Notes: generated from the letters alone by a model not told the origin. A stretch of 64,000 nt of DNA from Arcuatula senhousia (GCA_963971305.1 OZ020306.1:56828686-56892685), one strand, 5' to 3'. Positions 1 through 12,838 are shown, counted from the stretch's first letter. Made by a program: numbers and translations.

Positions 1-499
1 TTGCTGTCGTGTTTTCCTGCGTGATGTTAATTTTCCTCCTTGATGTTTTGTTGTGTTTTCCCTTTTGGTGTTTGTTGTTTTTTTTCATTGATGTTCCTCT
101 TTGATCTTTGTTGTCATTTTCTCTTATGTTTTTTATACGACGAATGATACAGTGTCCAAATTTGGGCTTTTCTGGATTTATATTGGTAATGACAACTAAT
201 CACTTATTTAACTTAATTATGGAGGCGCATGACCCATGCATATTTCAATCTCCTTATTAGATTTCCCTTTAGGTAACTTTGGATTTTTGTTATTGAAGTT
301 CCCAATTTTTAAATTCACATCTGTTTAAAATAACAGGTTCCTGTCCTTGTACTGCACATGGTTGATATCCTCGGTGATGGATTTGACTTCCCTATTCGTA
401 CATTTTGGCTTTTAATACTTTTGGTGATTTGCCTTCTTATTAGAATCGGAGGCTGCTATTGAGATTTTTGCCTTGACATATAGATAAACAGCATAAACA

Positions 500-785
500 A
501 ATTAACCGTTTTCATCTTTGACAAAGCTTTCGTTTGTACTTGTCTTTTTGATGCTTTCTGTTCCTGGTTTAAGAAGGGGGTCTATCTATGACTATTTCAG
601 GGCTGGATTTGAATTATATGCATTTTATTTAGACCATGGGCCAATTGCAGAACCGCGAGCAGTGCCAAATGGCCTCGTTGAAGGCTGCTGGCGGTTGTCC
701 ATTGTGGTTTTTAAAAATTGCCGTTTAATTGTGGGCTGTGTCGCGTACACTTATTCCACATCTCATTATTTTCTATCATAATAGT
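500..785 (+). repeat. Dispersed R250 repeat, copy 1
   Basis: Copy 1 of a repeat of about 250-400 bp, marked by GACCATGGGCCAATTGCAGA, GAAGGCTGCTGGCGGTTGTC and GTGTCGCGTACACTTATTCC. It carries an open frame reading AEPRAVPNGLVEGCWRLSIVV that recurs in the other copies. Other copies lie at 5185-5275, 7370-7745 (minus), 16440-16860 and 60990-61222. The element type is unknown. Confidence 0.75.
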
Positions 786-3370
786 TTTTGTACTGTATTT
801 TCAGACATCTAGCAAAATTTTAGCATCTAATCCTATATATGCCTCGTTTTACCATAAATGATATGAAGTTTAGTTCTTTAGTATTTAGAAGTCTATATTT
901 ACATTTAAAAATATATGTATCTAAAACTTTCTTCAAAAATCTCATTTAAGGATAGGTAATTGGACGGAAAGTGATTTTTTTTTAATGTACGGATTCTTTA
1001 TCTTAGATATCTCGAAAAGAAATACCATGACTCCATATTTTTGACAGAAATCGAAAGTATGTCCTATTATTGTTATTTTACATTATTTTATTTTTATAAA
1101 TTTGTGCAAAATTCTATAATCAGCTTTTATAAATATTTGTTTTATGGGGTTTCCCTACATTATCTATTAAAGTTAAAAACTTAAAATTAAAAAAACAAAA
1201 CACACACAAAAAAAGAAAAGAAAAACTTGTAAAATGATCAGCGTGATTTAATGTTGTTATTGTATATTTTAAAATGCACACACGAATAACTATTCATTAT
1301 AAAAAAAAGAAAATCCGAAATACCTTTAAGTTTGATAATGGATTTGTGAAGGCATGCTTTTTAACATTTTAACTTTATAAAGGAATGTTTTTCACTTGAT
1401 TATAAGATAAATGACTCCATTTTTTGGTTGATTTTTATTGAAATAGTCAAGAAATTGACTAACATTTATACAGAAACCGACCATATTAGCATATTTTGCA
1501 AAAAATGCAAGAATAGGTTACATTTATTTTACTCTGTTTTAGAATATTTTTACCATTGAAAGTAAATAAAAAAGCAGCTTCAAATATATTCAAATGTCAT
1601 AAGATGAAAACAAAAGTCTGAATTTAGCTGGTATCATGACCATTGTTTTGCACCTCATTAATTTTATAATTTTTCATAACACGTTTCTGTGTGTAAAGAT
1701 GTTTTCAATAAATTCTAAACATTTTGACGGGTTGTTATTTATTCTTGTAGAAATACTGCCCAAAAATATCATGTAACCCATTAAAACAACGTCGCAGACA
1801 AAAAATCTATACAGAATCTTACATCATTTTTTATAATAAATGCTTATCAAAAAGAGCAATGGGAACATTGTTCAAAGATATGAAGAATAAAGACTGTCAT
1901 CACTAGGCATCCGTAACTTTTTTCAAAGATGTTTTTTTTAAACGAATGATTAAACTGCTTTTATTTTTGCACATTTAATCTTTAGGATGTCTTCTTCAAA
2001 GTGTGTAAGATATGCTCTTCGAGCAATAAAACATGGCTCTCGTTGCTAAAAATAAAACAGGAGACTAGACCATTTCTGATGGCCAATAGTTCAACAAGTA
2101 CTAGAGCCAGAGAAATCCATCTTCAGCTTTCAGTGGTACATGTATTTAAAACTCTAGAATAAGTCTTAGTTTTGGGACGACTACATATAGGAGTTATTTT
2201 CCCTTAATCTTTAAAACTGGTCATTTTCGCAGTGCTGGACTTGATCAGACCATTGAGATCTATAATTTGATTTAGGGGCAAAATGTTTAGACCAACCGTT
2301 TAAGCGTAATCTTCTTTTACTGTTATCTATCAATTTGTACGGTTTTGAATAAAGCTTTTAAAGTTGTAAACATTTTGCACTCAGTCATTAGAAGGTTTCT
2401 ATCTTTATTAGCTACTTTAATGTTACTTACGAGATATGTAAAGACCATGTTGCGCACAATAGTCATGGTTTTAACATTAGAGATCAGGTGAGCGATTCAG
2501 GTTCCTTGGAACCTCTAGTTTAGGTTATAAAGTTCAAACTTTTCTAAATGTTCCGACAACAAAAGTACAAACTTAATTGAAATTTTCAGACTGCATAATC
2601 ATGTGCTCCGATACAATAAACACATACACCGCCTTAAGTTAAGTAACACCAGTTATTAAAGAAACACGGATAATTTACATCATACAAAATTACCCGAATA
2701 TTAAAAAATATATATATAGCCAATGGTAGGAATATAACAATCTTTAAATAAATATGATGATGGAAACAAGACAAATTATCACTATACAAAATAAAAGGTA
2801 CAGGTTTCAAACTAAAGTTGCATTCTCTGTTGTCATAAAAGGAACTTATTCAGTTTTGACCGTTTAAAAGTATAAAAAATCCTTTAAAATGCCAAATATT
2901 TGGTAACATGTAAGATCTCTTTTACTGACATGCGATGTTTTTGAAACCCTAAAACATGTTGTAAAACATATGTTAAAAATCAAAAGAGATAACTTTAACA
3001 TTTTAATTGTTTTAATGTCTTCTCGCACATATCAATAAAAAGTTTGGTTGGATATTGTATTACGATTTACCATGAAAATGTGAATTTCAAAGGTTTTTGT
3101 GTAGGGAGAATTTGATAATTTGTGCAAAAATCGCACATTGATCATGATCAAAATATCAAACTTAACTTCTACTTTAGTTAGAGCACACCTCCATATGGTC
3201 ACAATAAATATCGAAAAAACAAAAAAGGAAATACATTAAAAAAACTTCCAACTATGAGATTTCTTCAGCCAGATTCAGATATCATATTCAGATGCGCCAT
3301 TGGTATATCTGATTATTCCGTAAGTATCATTCGTGATTTGTACCAAAATATCAACTTAAGAATCAATAAA
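786..3370. other. AT-rich stretch, nothing identified
   Basis: No gene was seen. The only recognisable item is GGTGAGCGATTCAGG near 2487, which resembles CCTGAATCGCTCAC at 31524 on the other strand and CCTGAATCGCTAAC near 61907. Confidence 0.5.
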
Positions 3371-3379
3371 TGCAAAACA

Positions 3380-3530
3380 GTTTTTTTCGAACAGTGGCTG
3401 ATAACGAAATTTTTTTTTCATCACGGTCTTATGAGAAGTATTTTCTAATAATCTTGGTATAGTAGTCGGTCAAGGAGTCATCAGGGTCGGATGAAAACAG
3501 CTGAAGAAATTTGAACAAGCCCTGATATAT
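3380..3530 (-). repeat. Old retroelement fragment
   Basis: The stretch from CAGTGGCTGATAACG through GTCGGTCA-GGAGTCATCAGG to CAAGCCCTGATATATC matches 6884-7022 in diverged form. That region encodes a decayed reverse-transcriptase-like segment on the minus strand. Confidence 0.4.
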
Positions 3531-3614
3531 CAATGAGTTGTGAGTTATTAACACTGTATATCATATATTCAAGTATACATATAGTCTTTTTAAATATGCA
3601 TTATAGGACAAAGC

Positions 3615-3705
3615 ACATTACCTATATCGCACCCCCTATATCGCACCTACTCTTACCCTATATCGCACCCATTACCCTATATCACATACCCTATATTGCC
3701 ACCCT
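3615..3705. repeat. Short tandem motif CCTATATCGCACC
   Basis: The phrase CCTATATCGCACC and close variants occur about five times in 90 bp, including CCTATATCACATACC and CCTATATTGCCACC. It lies just before the hairpin at 3748-3873, whose arms also contain CCTATATCA. Confidence 0.7.
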
Positions 3706-3747
3706 ACAAAATATCAATATTTCATTCTATATGATATAATGAACATT

Positions 3748-3873
3748 ACATGGCAAAATCTTCATCACATGCTGTATTCACCCGAGACACCTATATCATA
3801 CCGAGGACCAACGGCCCGAGGTTTGATATAGGTGTCTCGGGTAATTACAGCATATGATACAGATTTTGCCATG
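3748..3873. mobile_element. Hairpin element with arms of about 55 bp
   Basis: The left arm ACATGGCAAAATC ... CCCGAGACACCTATATCATA pairs with the right arm TGATATAGGTGTCTCGGG ... GATTTTGCCATGT. The arms meet around a short GAGGACCAACGGCCCGAG loop that is itself partly palindromic. No target duplication was recognised. It is likely a foldback element or MITE. Confidence 0.75.
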
Positions 3874-5184
3874 TATTATTCAGTATATATTTTGCTTTGC
3901 CCTTTTGGTTAACCTCTGCTACTACCATATGCAGGTGAGGTAGGTATGGTAATAAAAATAAGAAAAATTAATAATTTCAAAAGTTAAGACAAAGTCCCAG
4001 ACGTAATTTTTGCTACGCCTGACGCGCGTTCCGTCGTCTCGTTTATATTTTCCCTTATATGATGACAAGGGTCAAATCCAAGAATGGCTTAAAGCAAGTA
4101 GATTTGATGGTTTCTTAATCTCTAGCTCTGGAGGATGATTTTAAGAATTCCATTTACTTAGCGAAGAATTATCGACAGGGGGACATCATCAGTATGTATA
4201 AAAGTAAAATTAAAGGACTTTGCCCTTTCCATCTCCTTTTTTACGAGGTCCCGAAGACATGCAGTCTAGTACAAGTATAAAAACAAGTCGACGAAGAGAA
4301 AATCATAGACTGTTCGTACGTTGTTGAAAAAATTTTTCCAAATTAGGCAAATATGTTGTCAATAAGAAAATCAAGTAATCTGCAAACTTTACGATTTCGG
4401 TAAGTGATTCAGATGTTAACCAATGGAAACAAAGAATTAGGGATTTGCCATAGATATTAGTTTCCAGTCTTTCAAAACGTGTTGGCAAGTAGTATTCTAT
4501 TATAAAAGTTTTGCAACGCATGTCTTTAAGCCAATTGAGCTCCGAAAAAAAGCCTGACATGGCAAACATAACTCAGATATAAAGCAATAGGGTTTCAATT
4601 CAAGATATGGACTGCGATTCTTTTAATGCCTTTTTTTCTTTAAGCTAAGCATCTTTTAAAGAGATATGTATGAAAATGTCTAGCTTCTTTTTTCACTATC
4701 CCTCTTGTTGTTTTCCATGATTAAAAACTATGGAGAATATGAATAATAATTATAATAAAAAACTTGTCATTTCGGCATTGTCACCCCGCTTGTTACCTTG
4801 GTCTTAAAAAGACTAATGGGCATTTTGATGTTTTAATGAAGAGGGTTAAGCTTTAAATCGAAATGGCAGCTGTGATTGTGTTTAACAGTTCGTAAACGAC
4901 TGATTTTATAAATAATTGAAGATATTGGTATTTTATTATATTGATTAACATTTTTACCTCTTGTGCATCTGTATTATGTAAAAAAACATCCCTACATTTT
5001 AAAGTTACTACTATCTGCCTATTTGATCTCCATTTTGCCTTTAGATTCAAACCCCCTTAATAAATGAATAGTGAAAATCATGCGGAGGCGAATCGGAGAT
5101 GTTGGGTTCCAATCTTTTGCAATAAAACCTCGATTGAACTGCGAAAATCAGCAAGTAACTGACTCAACAAAAACCAAGCTTTTC

Positions 5185-5275
5185 TACATGATAATTGTCC
5201 ATTGTGGTTTTTTTCTGAATTGCCGCTTGATTGTGGGCTGTGTCGCGTACACTTATTCCACATCTCATTATAATT
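5185..5275 (+). repeat. R250 repeat, truncated copy 2
   Basis: Only the distal part remains, from GTCCATTGTGG to TTCCACATCTCATTAT. The sequence upstream (CATGCGGAGGCGAATCGGAG onward) is unrelated, so this is a truncated fragment. Confidence 0.7.
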
Positions 5276-6044
5276 TCTATTACAAAGTAAATAGTAAATG
5301 ATCAAGTGAATCACAAGATTGATTAAAAAAATAGTTTTTTCAACCCATTCGCTTTATACTAAAGCTTCCATGTTACAGGTAAGACATTCTAAATATCATG
5401 AAGTAAAATGCTCTCTTACATAATACAATTAAAAGGAAAATCTTTGTTTTAGCTTCGTCAAATAATTTAGTTTATGAAGGTACCATTGGAGTCTTAAAAT
5501 ATTTTTGTGCAATTTATAAAGCCAGTTGCATGTAAATTGAAGAATTGTAATAAACTTCATTTCTCATGTTGTCCTCGTTTCTTTCACTGAAAGCTTATTC
5601 TTTATTCAAAGTATAGTATGTATGGATTATACTTTTGGAAAAGGATGATTACCAGCAATCTCTTCAATTTAAATGCCACTGGCTATATAAATAGCACAGA
5701 AATATTTTAAGACTCTAAGAATACATTTATATACTAAATTATTTGACAAAGACACAGAATTTCCATATTGCTGCTTTTTATAAAAAAAACGATTGTAAGT
5801 TTTTAAACTTACAGTCAAACCTGTATATAAGCAGGTGCCCCTTTTATAAAGGTTCATTTGGAGTGTAATGTTCATGAAAGGGATTTTTTTAGGTGCCCTT
5901 TAAAGTCAGTTATTTCCTAAATACATGTACACGTGCCCTTTAAGGCAGATTTGACTGTGATACATAAACACCATTTGTTCATTACAAATCTACTATACCT
6001 ATATATTTTCCTTTAACTGTTATCGGAATCCAATCTTTTACCAT

Positions 6045-6280
6045 TACACAGGCAATTAGTCTTAACATTAAGCTCGATTAACACTAATTTAACGTTATAA
6101 TGTTAAATTAACGTTATTTAAACGTTAAATATTTACGTTAATTTAGTGTTAATCTTTTTAACGTTAATTTTGCTGTTGAATAATGCGAAGTCAAATGTTT
6201 AAATTTATCCAAGCTCGATTAACACTAATTTAACGTGAATTTTTAACGTTGAATTAACATTAACAAAATTGCCTGTGTGA
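6045..6280. mobile_element. MITE-like element, CACAGGCAATT ends
   Basis: Terminal inverted repeats are CACAGGCAATT at about 6047 and AATTGCCTGTG at about 6278. The interior is nearly all A, T and AACGTTA motifs. It holds a direct repeat GCTCGATTAACACTAATTTA at about 6070 and 6212. I could not see a target duplication. Confidence 0.65.
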
Positions 6281-6334
6281 GATGTTATAACCACACAATG
6301 TTGATATACATGTAGGTTGTGATGCATTGTCATG

Positions 6335-6600
6335 TAAAGGTTATAGCAAAACTATCAAACTAAGATGATCAATCTCAATGTCAAAGAGAAAAAAACAAAA
6401 CATGTAAGACACACCGGAATAGTTATAGATTGCAATGGTCCTGACTTGTTTGATGGATTTCAAATGAAATGGTGGGTTAAACCAGGTTTAATGGCGCGCC
6501 AATCCTCCCTCTTCCATTGCAATCATAGGGACCAGCAGAAACACTCAACGTAACACGGTTGTGAAGACATAATAGGTATAATAAGATGATCATCCTAGTA
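6335..6600 (+). repeat. Dispersed repeat with TGGTGGGTTAAACCAGG
   Basis: The copy contains GATTGCAATGGTCCTGACTT, TTTCAAATGAAATGGTGGGT and AACCAGGTTTAATGGCGCGC. Related copies lie at 19310-19410 (fragment), 29040-29115 (opposite), 32755-33010 and 54105-54280 (opposite). The element class is unknown. Confidence 0.65.
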
Positions 6601-6658
6601 CAACAACCAGCAAAACACTTATCAAACCAATCACTTAAAAATTCGTTCAATTTAATTA

Positions 6659-6866
6659 CTGTAAACCGGGAAATTTTCGCGGCAGTTTTATTTTCGCGAT
6701 TTTCGCGATGATGTTGCTAGCGCAAAAATTAAACGGCGCGAATAAACTTGTCTTCTATTGTAATCTATGGACAATAACATTTCAGCGCGAATTTAAAACT
6801 TCGTGAACTAAAATTCAGTCGTCATACCGCGAAAATAAGACGGCGCGAAAATTTCCCGGTTTACAG
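6659..6866. mobile_element. MITE with perfect 23-bp ends, TA target
   Basis: The ends begin CTGTAAACCGGGAAATTT and the right end is its exact complement for 23 bases. TA flanks both sides (6657-6658 and 6867-6868). The interior is rich in CGCGAA and CGCGAT. The TA target suggests a Tc1/mariner-type mobiliser; this follows general knowledge, not an identified parent. Confidence 0.9.
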
Positions 6867-6869
6867 TAT

Positions 6870-7140
6870 GAATTTTTCCACCAGTGGCTGATAACGACGG
6901 ATTTTATAGGGACCAAATAAGACGCATTTTCCTGTAACCTTGGTCTTAGAGTCGGTCACAGAAACAGCAGTGTCGTATGAAAAAAATCAGAAAACTTTGT
7001 ACAAACTCTGGCATATCGAATAAGTGGATATCATAAACAACGTAAGCAGGTGGGGTAGGTATGTTGCTTTCAAGGTTAGGGAAATTAATAATTTGAAAAT
7101 CAAAGTCTTCTCCTCTATCACGTGAGACCTGCAAGCAACG
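6870..7140 (-). pseudogene. Reverse-transcriptase-like remnant
   Basis: On the minus strand an open stretch reads EDFDFQIINFPNLESNIPTP and then PAYVVYDIHLF. It parallels the phrase FNFP-NFPF-SNIPS-AYGVYVSQL in the better RT remnants at 10800 and 31000. It is short and without catalytic motifs. The same decayed sequence appears at 3380-3530 and 46555-46710. Confidence 0.45.
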
Positions 7141-7369
7141 AAAAACGGCAAGTATGCAAAAGCTTTATTGATTCCAGTGATAACTTTCTCTTCCGTTATA
7201 ACTGAAAGTTAACTTTTGTTTACATCTTCTAAATTACTGATTGACTGTCAGCCTTATTGCTTATACTTGCATATTTTTAGTCAAGTCTATGATTGTTTTT
7301 TGTGTATTCAGATCGTCGTTTTTTAATGAAAGATGAGCAACATGGTGGGTAATGTACAAACCGAAAATT

Positions 7370-7745
7370 GGAACAGATAGAAAATAATGAGATGTGGAAT
7401 AAGTGTACGCGACACAACCCACAATTAAAGGGCAATTTAGAAAAAAACCACAATGGACAACCGCCAGCAGCCTTCAACGAGGCCATTTGGCACTGCTTGC
7501 GGTTCTGCAATTGGTCCATGGTCTAAATAAAATGCATATAATTCAAATCCAGCCCTGAAATTGTCACAGATAGACCCCCTTCTTAAACAAGGAACAGAAA
7601 ACATCAAAAAGACAAGTACAAACGAAAGCTTTGTCAAAGATTCATGGCTTAGAACAGGCACATGTAATATGTGGCGGGGTTAAACTAGTTTTTTGGGCAC
7701 AACCTTCCCCCTATCAATATTCCAATACAAAGCACAAAAACTTAA
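7370..7745 (-). repeat. R250 repeat, copy 3 with upstream end
   Basis: The copy is inverted relative to the others. It extends past the shared frame into ACTAGTTTTTTGGGCACAAC and a block about CCCCTATCAATATTCCAA. The same two blocks precede the copy at 16590, which defines a longer unit. Confidence 0.75.
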
Positions 7746-7749
7746 CTTC

Positions 7750-8790
7750 ACCTTAAAGATCAAAAAAGGATTTTACTTGATTAGTTTTGTTAAAAATGTC
7801 AATTTCAGTTCTTTATATTCAAGACCAACCAAATAGTGCCCAGTGTATTTTCTCTTGATTTTAATGGACAGGATTTTGATTTTGTTGGTTGACTGAAAGA
7901 GAAATATACTGAATTACTACTAAATTTCTTGAAATTCTTGAAATACAGGACACTTTGAGAGTGAAGTTTATTCAGTAATTGATAAGTAAGATTTGTCCGT
8001 TTAAATCGTAAAATGTTCTAGTAATAATTTTTATCAATAACCCTTTTTAAACAATATTTCAGTTCGGTAGGTATCTTTAAAGCTTCGAAATAGAAATATT
8101 TTGTTTTCAATACATAATAATGAAATAAAAATGTTTGTTCAAGTGCAACCAGTATGACTTTATCTTATTCTTTAATGCTTATAATATAACACATAAAAAG
8201 TATGAGACCAGGAAGCTATAGTTAATATCAACATTTTTACATTCAATGCTTTCATGACAAAAAAAGTAAAACCGTATTTGTATTGTTGATTTTAAATAAT
8301 TTATATCCCCATTTTTTGATGTATTAGAACCAATAGGTTTATAACGACCTTATCTAGTGATGAAGTATTAAAACGTTACAAGGACAATAGATATACTTAC
8401 AATATCAATATGACATAATGGCATTTTGATGAGCATTAAAAAAGTCTGAAAAGCCATATAAGCAGAAAAAACTTTATTTTATTGCTTTTAATAGCTAATA
8501 CGACAAATAGCAGCTTCGTATGAAATAAACAGATTGTTATGTTTAGAATAATGTAAAAGCTTAAAAGACTGTCATGAATTCATAACCAAAAAAAATAAGT
8601 TTAATGCTTTTTTTAATTATTAATATCAAATTTACTAGACAGAAGTTATGGGGATAGCTCATTACATATAGATTAAAACCATATTTTTATCACATCACAA
8701 TGTAACATTTCTATAATAAACTTTTTTTAAATGTTTATCTGTACCCTTTATTGCATATCGTTTAAGACTATCGTTGTTATGGATTTTACG
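7750..8790. other. AT-rich stretch, nothing identified
   Basis: No open frame with family features and no clear repeat structure were seen between the R250 copy and the SINE. Confidence 0.5.
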
Positions 8791-8794
8791 AGAT

Positions 8795-8935
8795 GAGGAG
8801 CCTAGGATGGTCAAGTGGTTACAACCTCTGTTCTGTTAGCTAGGCGCATACGCCGTAGATGTCCCAAATGTTGTGAGTTCGATCCTTGCTGAGGGCACTC
8901 AAAAAATCCAAATCTGATTTCAAATGATTTTCAGG
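8795..8935 (+). ncRNA. tRNA-derived SINE fragment
   Basis: TGGTCAAGTGG matches a polymerase III box A, and GTTCGATCC about 58 nt later matches box B (GWTCRANNC). The spacing is longer than in a plain tRNA and is filled by GTTAGCTAGGCGCATACGCC. After the tRNA-like head comes a non-tRNA body with CAAATCTGATTTCAAATGAT. The 3' boundary and target duplication were not found. It is not called as a functional tRNA because no clean acceptor stem pairs. Confidence 0.6.
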
Positions 8936-9696
8936 GTTGAAATTACAGTAACATTGTTTGATTATATACTAGACATTCATATTTATTATCAAAATCCAAT
9001 AATCTTGCATTCTGCAGTTTCTGTGGAATCCAATGGAGCGTGAACGTAAACACCTTAGAGATAGCTATAAATAGACCATGCATATATATAATATAAAGAT
9101 ATATAATGTTTCCTGTTGCATTATTGCAAAAACGTGATATCATTAATACCCAAATAAAGATCTTAACATTTAATGTTCAGAACGTAATCTAAACAGTTAC
9201 AGTCCCTGTATTATTATTTATTTAGGGACTTAAGTCCCAAAACGTCTATCACTTCACAATATTTGTATAGTCACCTTACGTGGCAAAAGTCACATGACTG
9301 TATGAATCTTTATGTAAAATTATGGAACAATTTGATTTGTTGCGTGTGAATAATCTTTGACACAACGACAAAAGAAAAATCATATTTAAATTTTAGTTCC
9401 TGGACCTAAGGTCTATAAGGTGCCTAGATGGTTATCAAGTTTATTAGGTGCCTAGATGGTTATCAAATTGAGCATAAGTATATAACAATGATACATTAGC
9501 TAGGCTTGAAGAACACAATCTATGCAATTAAATATACATATTTCAAATAAGTAACCACTCAGACACGAAAAAAAATGTATTTTCTTCATTTATTATTTCC
9601 ATGCATAATCAAGGAAGATATTTTTTTTTATTAAACGAATAGGAAGATTTTGAATTAACTTGAATATCATAGAACAGGGACGATAATGATGTGTTT

Positions 9697-10249
9697 TTAA
9701 GGTAGATGGGGTGTCTATCACTGAGCATCTTTTTGCACATCTATCATAACTTTTAATTTTATAATGCTAGCTATTCTAATTGATATCTATTCGGCTAGGT
9801 AAACATCAAAATGTATAATTACAACAAAAATTTGGATACAACTCACCTTCTTTGTGAATTTCAATATTTTCCCGTACTTTTTAAGGGGAGATAATTTGTA
9901 TAGAAATAATAAGGAAAAAGCACATTTTTCAATGTTTCCAAAAATTTTGCTGGTGAACTTTACTTTTTATTTAGTATATTTAAAAATGAAAACAAAACAA
10001 AAATTTTCACAATTTATTAGATAAATCTATGGAGTAGATTTTCTTAGATGAAGAAAATTTGAATTTTCCCTATTGATCCTATATTAAAAGTACCAAAATC
10101 ATGCATTTTTCAAAGTCATTTCTACAAAAATTCCTCTGGTGAACTTTTAATTTTTTTTATTGAAATTTAAAGTTCCATTCTAGAGCTAACTGTGGCCAAA
10201 ATTTAAGAAAATTCTATGGATAAATTTTTAGACACCCCATCTACCTTAA
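9697..10249. mobile_element. TTAA-flanked MITE, 553 bp
   Basis: TTAA occurs at both edges, and the ends are GGTAGATGGGGTGTCTA and TAGACACCCCATCTACC. TTAA targets are characteristic of piggyBac-type transposons. The interior is AT-rich with no open frame of note. A related single end (TCTACCTTAA preceded by ATCTATG-ACAAATTTT) lies at 60620-60669, next to the gene C first exon. Confidence 0.85.
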
Positions 10250-10469
10250 AGACATTTTAAGAGCTTTTAAAAATATTTCACTCACCAAAGTTTATAATAA
10301 ATTGATTAACAGGTACATCTATAGCTTTGCCTTACCTACAAATAGATATGTAATGTAGATTCTGCTATTTTTGGATGAACGATAATGTACTTAAATGAAC
10401 GTTGATTCCACTTAAATATATATTTACATTAGTTCAATGCAAAAAGGTATATCATTCAGCCAAAGAAAA

Positions 10470-11345
10470 TCTGTAAGACAATTATATTGCCCTTGAGAAA
10501 CATTCATATAAAGCGGACTTCTTACAATCAATTCTAGACAAAAAGGACCTCAGACTTGTTTTATCCTTCAATCTCTCATTTCGTTATATTGATGATGTTT
10601 TTTCACTAAACAATCCTCGATTTGGCGACTATTTACATCTAATATATCCGAAGGAACTTTAGATGAAGGACAGTACAGATTCTAGGAGGTCCGCTTCATA
10701 TTTGGAGCTATTTCTCGAAATTAACACACTAGGAGGACTTTGTACTGAGCTCTATGACAAACGTGATGACTTCAACTTTCCAAAATTCAACTTCCCCTTT
10801 CTATGTAGCAACATTCCGTCTACTCTAGCATATGGAGTTTACGTTTCATAATCTTCAACATGATGAAGGAGGCAATTATATGGCAGAAGCATGTACGTAT
10901 CACAATTGATTCGTTATTCCGAAGCAAGTGGGGATTATAACGACTTACTCAATAGAGCTACACGGCTGAGAAGCAAATTGATAATACAGGGGTATGTTGC
11001 TCCCAAGTTGTTGTCATTACTTAAGAATTTTTACGGAAGACATCATGTGTGCTATAGCAAGCAGGAACTGCTTACTCTTCCTGATTTCACTCTCGTTTCG
11101 ACTTGAGTTCGCGTTGCTGAATGCGGTTTTGTTTTTATGTGTGTGTGTGTTTCTGTTGTTGTTGTATGGTTTGTTTCGCTATGATGATCTTTCTCTTCCG
11201 ATTTTGTCTTTTCGGTTTAATGTTGATTACCCCTTTGGTACACCTTTACTTCGTAACATGAGATAGTGATGATCCCTTTCACTTATTGTCCTTTCCTTAC
11301 CAGTAATAAAAGCTTTCGCTTTTCAAACCAATGTGCCTAATATTT
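10470..11345 (+). pseudogene. Reverse transcriptase remnant with 3' tail
   Basis: The decayed frame reads ADFLQSILDKKDLRLVLSF, then the RT catalytic phrase FRYIDDVFSLNNPRFGDY (about 10577-10630) and LYDKRDDFNFP. It continues YVSQLIRYSEASGDYNDLLN and GYVAPKLLSLLKNFYGRHH, with a stop at 10660 and a frameshift near 10850-10890. A non-coding tail with GAGTTCGCGTTGCTGAATGC and CCCCTTTGGTAC follows. The YIDD box fixes it as an RT. It may be Penelope-like or another non-LTR type; I cannot decide. Three more remnants of the family lie in the window. Confidence 0.8.
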
Positions 11346-11373
11346 TGTCTGGAAAAAGGTTTATGATTGTTTT

Positions 11374-11740
11374 TCAAGTGTAGTGCACTGAGATGATCCC
11401 ATCATTTCCCAAATTGTGCCTTTTATCCGTGTTGTGTTTTTCGTTATTTTTTAACACTAAAATCACAATGGAAGATGAAGGCGATGCTTTTCCCCCACAA
11501 CGCCCGTGGTCGGGACTTTCGCGGAGAAATTTATTTTCCCCATAGGTCCTGTCGCCGTTCTTTCTCGGTACGAAAAAAGTATTTTCCTGCAAGACTGGCA
11601 GTCGGAGCTTCTGCGGAGAAATTTGATGCGTCAAACACCAATAAACGGCAGGATTTTTTTGCAGTGGCTGAACCAAGTAGTGGCCGTTTATATGAGAGCC
11701 CTGATAGCTCATTTGACATTCGAGAGTTAAAATTCTAAAT
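11374..11740. other. GC-richer patch with overlapping open frames
   Basis: Both strands are open for 60-112 codons here, and the phrase GCGGAGAAATTT occurs twice (about 11520 and 11611). Overlapping frames on both strands with no conserved protein signature suggest a repeat rather than a gene. No similarity was recognised. Confidence 0.3.
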
Positions 11741-11949
11741 CCAATATACTTTCAACCAATCAGATAGCTTATGCAATAATCATATATCAATCAGAATAGC
11801 TCTTAGCACAGAATTTGCCACAAGTATCGATTGTTAAGTGATATTTCTTCTGGTTTTTTTTTCATTTAAGTCTATCAGTGTTATGTCTTGACAGGTAACA
11901 AATAAATTTGTGATATAATATAGTGACGTGTTGCCACGTGTTATTAAGT

Positions 11950-12190
11950 TTTGTTCAACTTCTCAGCTACAGATTCATTTAGTTTGCCTTGTGATAATGA
12001 TGCCCCCCATCATTGTAATTCAGGGATAATGAAGATCATAGATGGTATGATTCATACCCCTCCCAAATTTCGACTATAACCTCAACGCGATAAAAGTCGG
12101 AACCTGTCTTCAGTTCAACTGTTACTTCGGCCGCTTACTCTGGCAGTTGTGTCTCATGAGCTGGACGGCTCATGGCACAAAGTAAGTCTC
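11950..12190 (+). other. Possible isolated exon or promoter patch
   Basis: This less AT-rich stretch contains GCCGCTTACTCTGGCAGTTG. It ends CTCATGAGCTGGACGGCTCA-TGGCACAAA|GTAAGT, a strong donor-like site on the plus strand preceded by a short frame MSWTAHGTK. It could be the first exon of an unrelated plus-strand gene, but nothing downstream confirms it. Confidence 0.2.
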
Positions 12191-12838
12191 AAAAATAATA
12201 GTCTCTGTAGAAACATTTAGTCTATTTTTACGACTTTAAACTTTTTATTAATTGGCATGATTCGCATGTTCTGAACGGTTCTTGGACGGACATAAAAATG
12301 TTATACTAGTAAACTTTGATAAGTGGAATTTTAGTAAAAAAACTTTTGTTAGTTTATGATGAAATCAACGAATAACTTCAGAAATAGTACAAAGTCATGT
12401 AACAGGTTTACTTAAGCGATTCTGTGCTTTTTGTTGAAAATCTGCACTTCTATTTATAGCCCAAACGAACAGGGGGATTGCCACTACGAAACCATTGCCA
12501 ATACTAAACCGTATTAAATTTTAAAGTCAGGTGATTGGAAATACATCTACACACCGGTATCAAGTAGCTGAATTTTTTCACAAGACTGCAAAATACTGAT
12601 ATGTTATTACATGTAGTATATTGTATTTAATTTTTAACTTCGATCTTGAAAATCTTGAATCTCGAATAAGCCTTCTTCAATTCTTTGGTATGTTTTAACC
12701 CTATTATCTTACTTTTCAAAAAGACATTTAAGCTAAATCATCTTTCTAAGACGGTGTCATCATGTGTTATGCATGTAAAGAAAGCAATAAAGAAATGAGT
12801 GCTAAATAATTATTATATTTCAAATCTTTTACCATGAG

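Noticed and set aside
4303..4569. Minus-strand 88-codon frame
   Set aside because: No family signal, no splice sites in phase and no supporting context in AT-rich DNA.
8795..8935. Functional tRNA gene
   Set aside because: Box A and box B are good but too far apart for a normal tRNA, and no acceptor stem pairs, so it is listed as a tRNA-derived SINE.
11374..11738. Protein-coding gene in the GC-richer patch
   Set aside because: Frames overlap on both strands, with no splice context or family signature.
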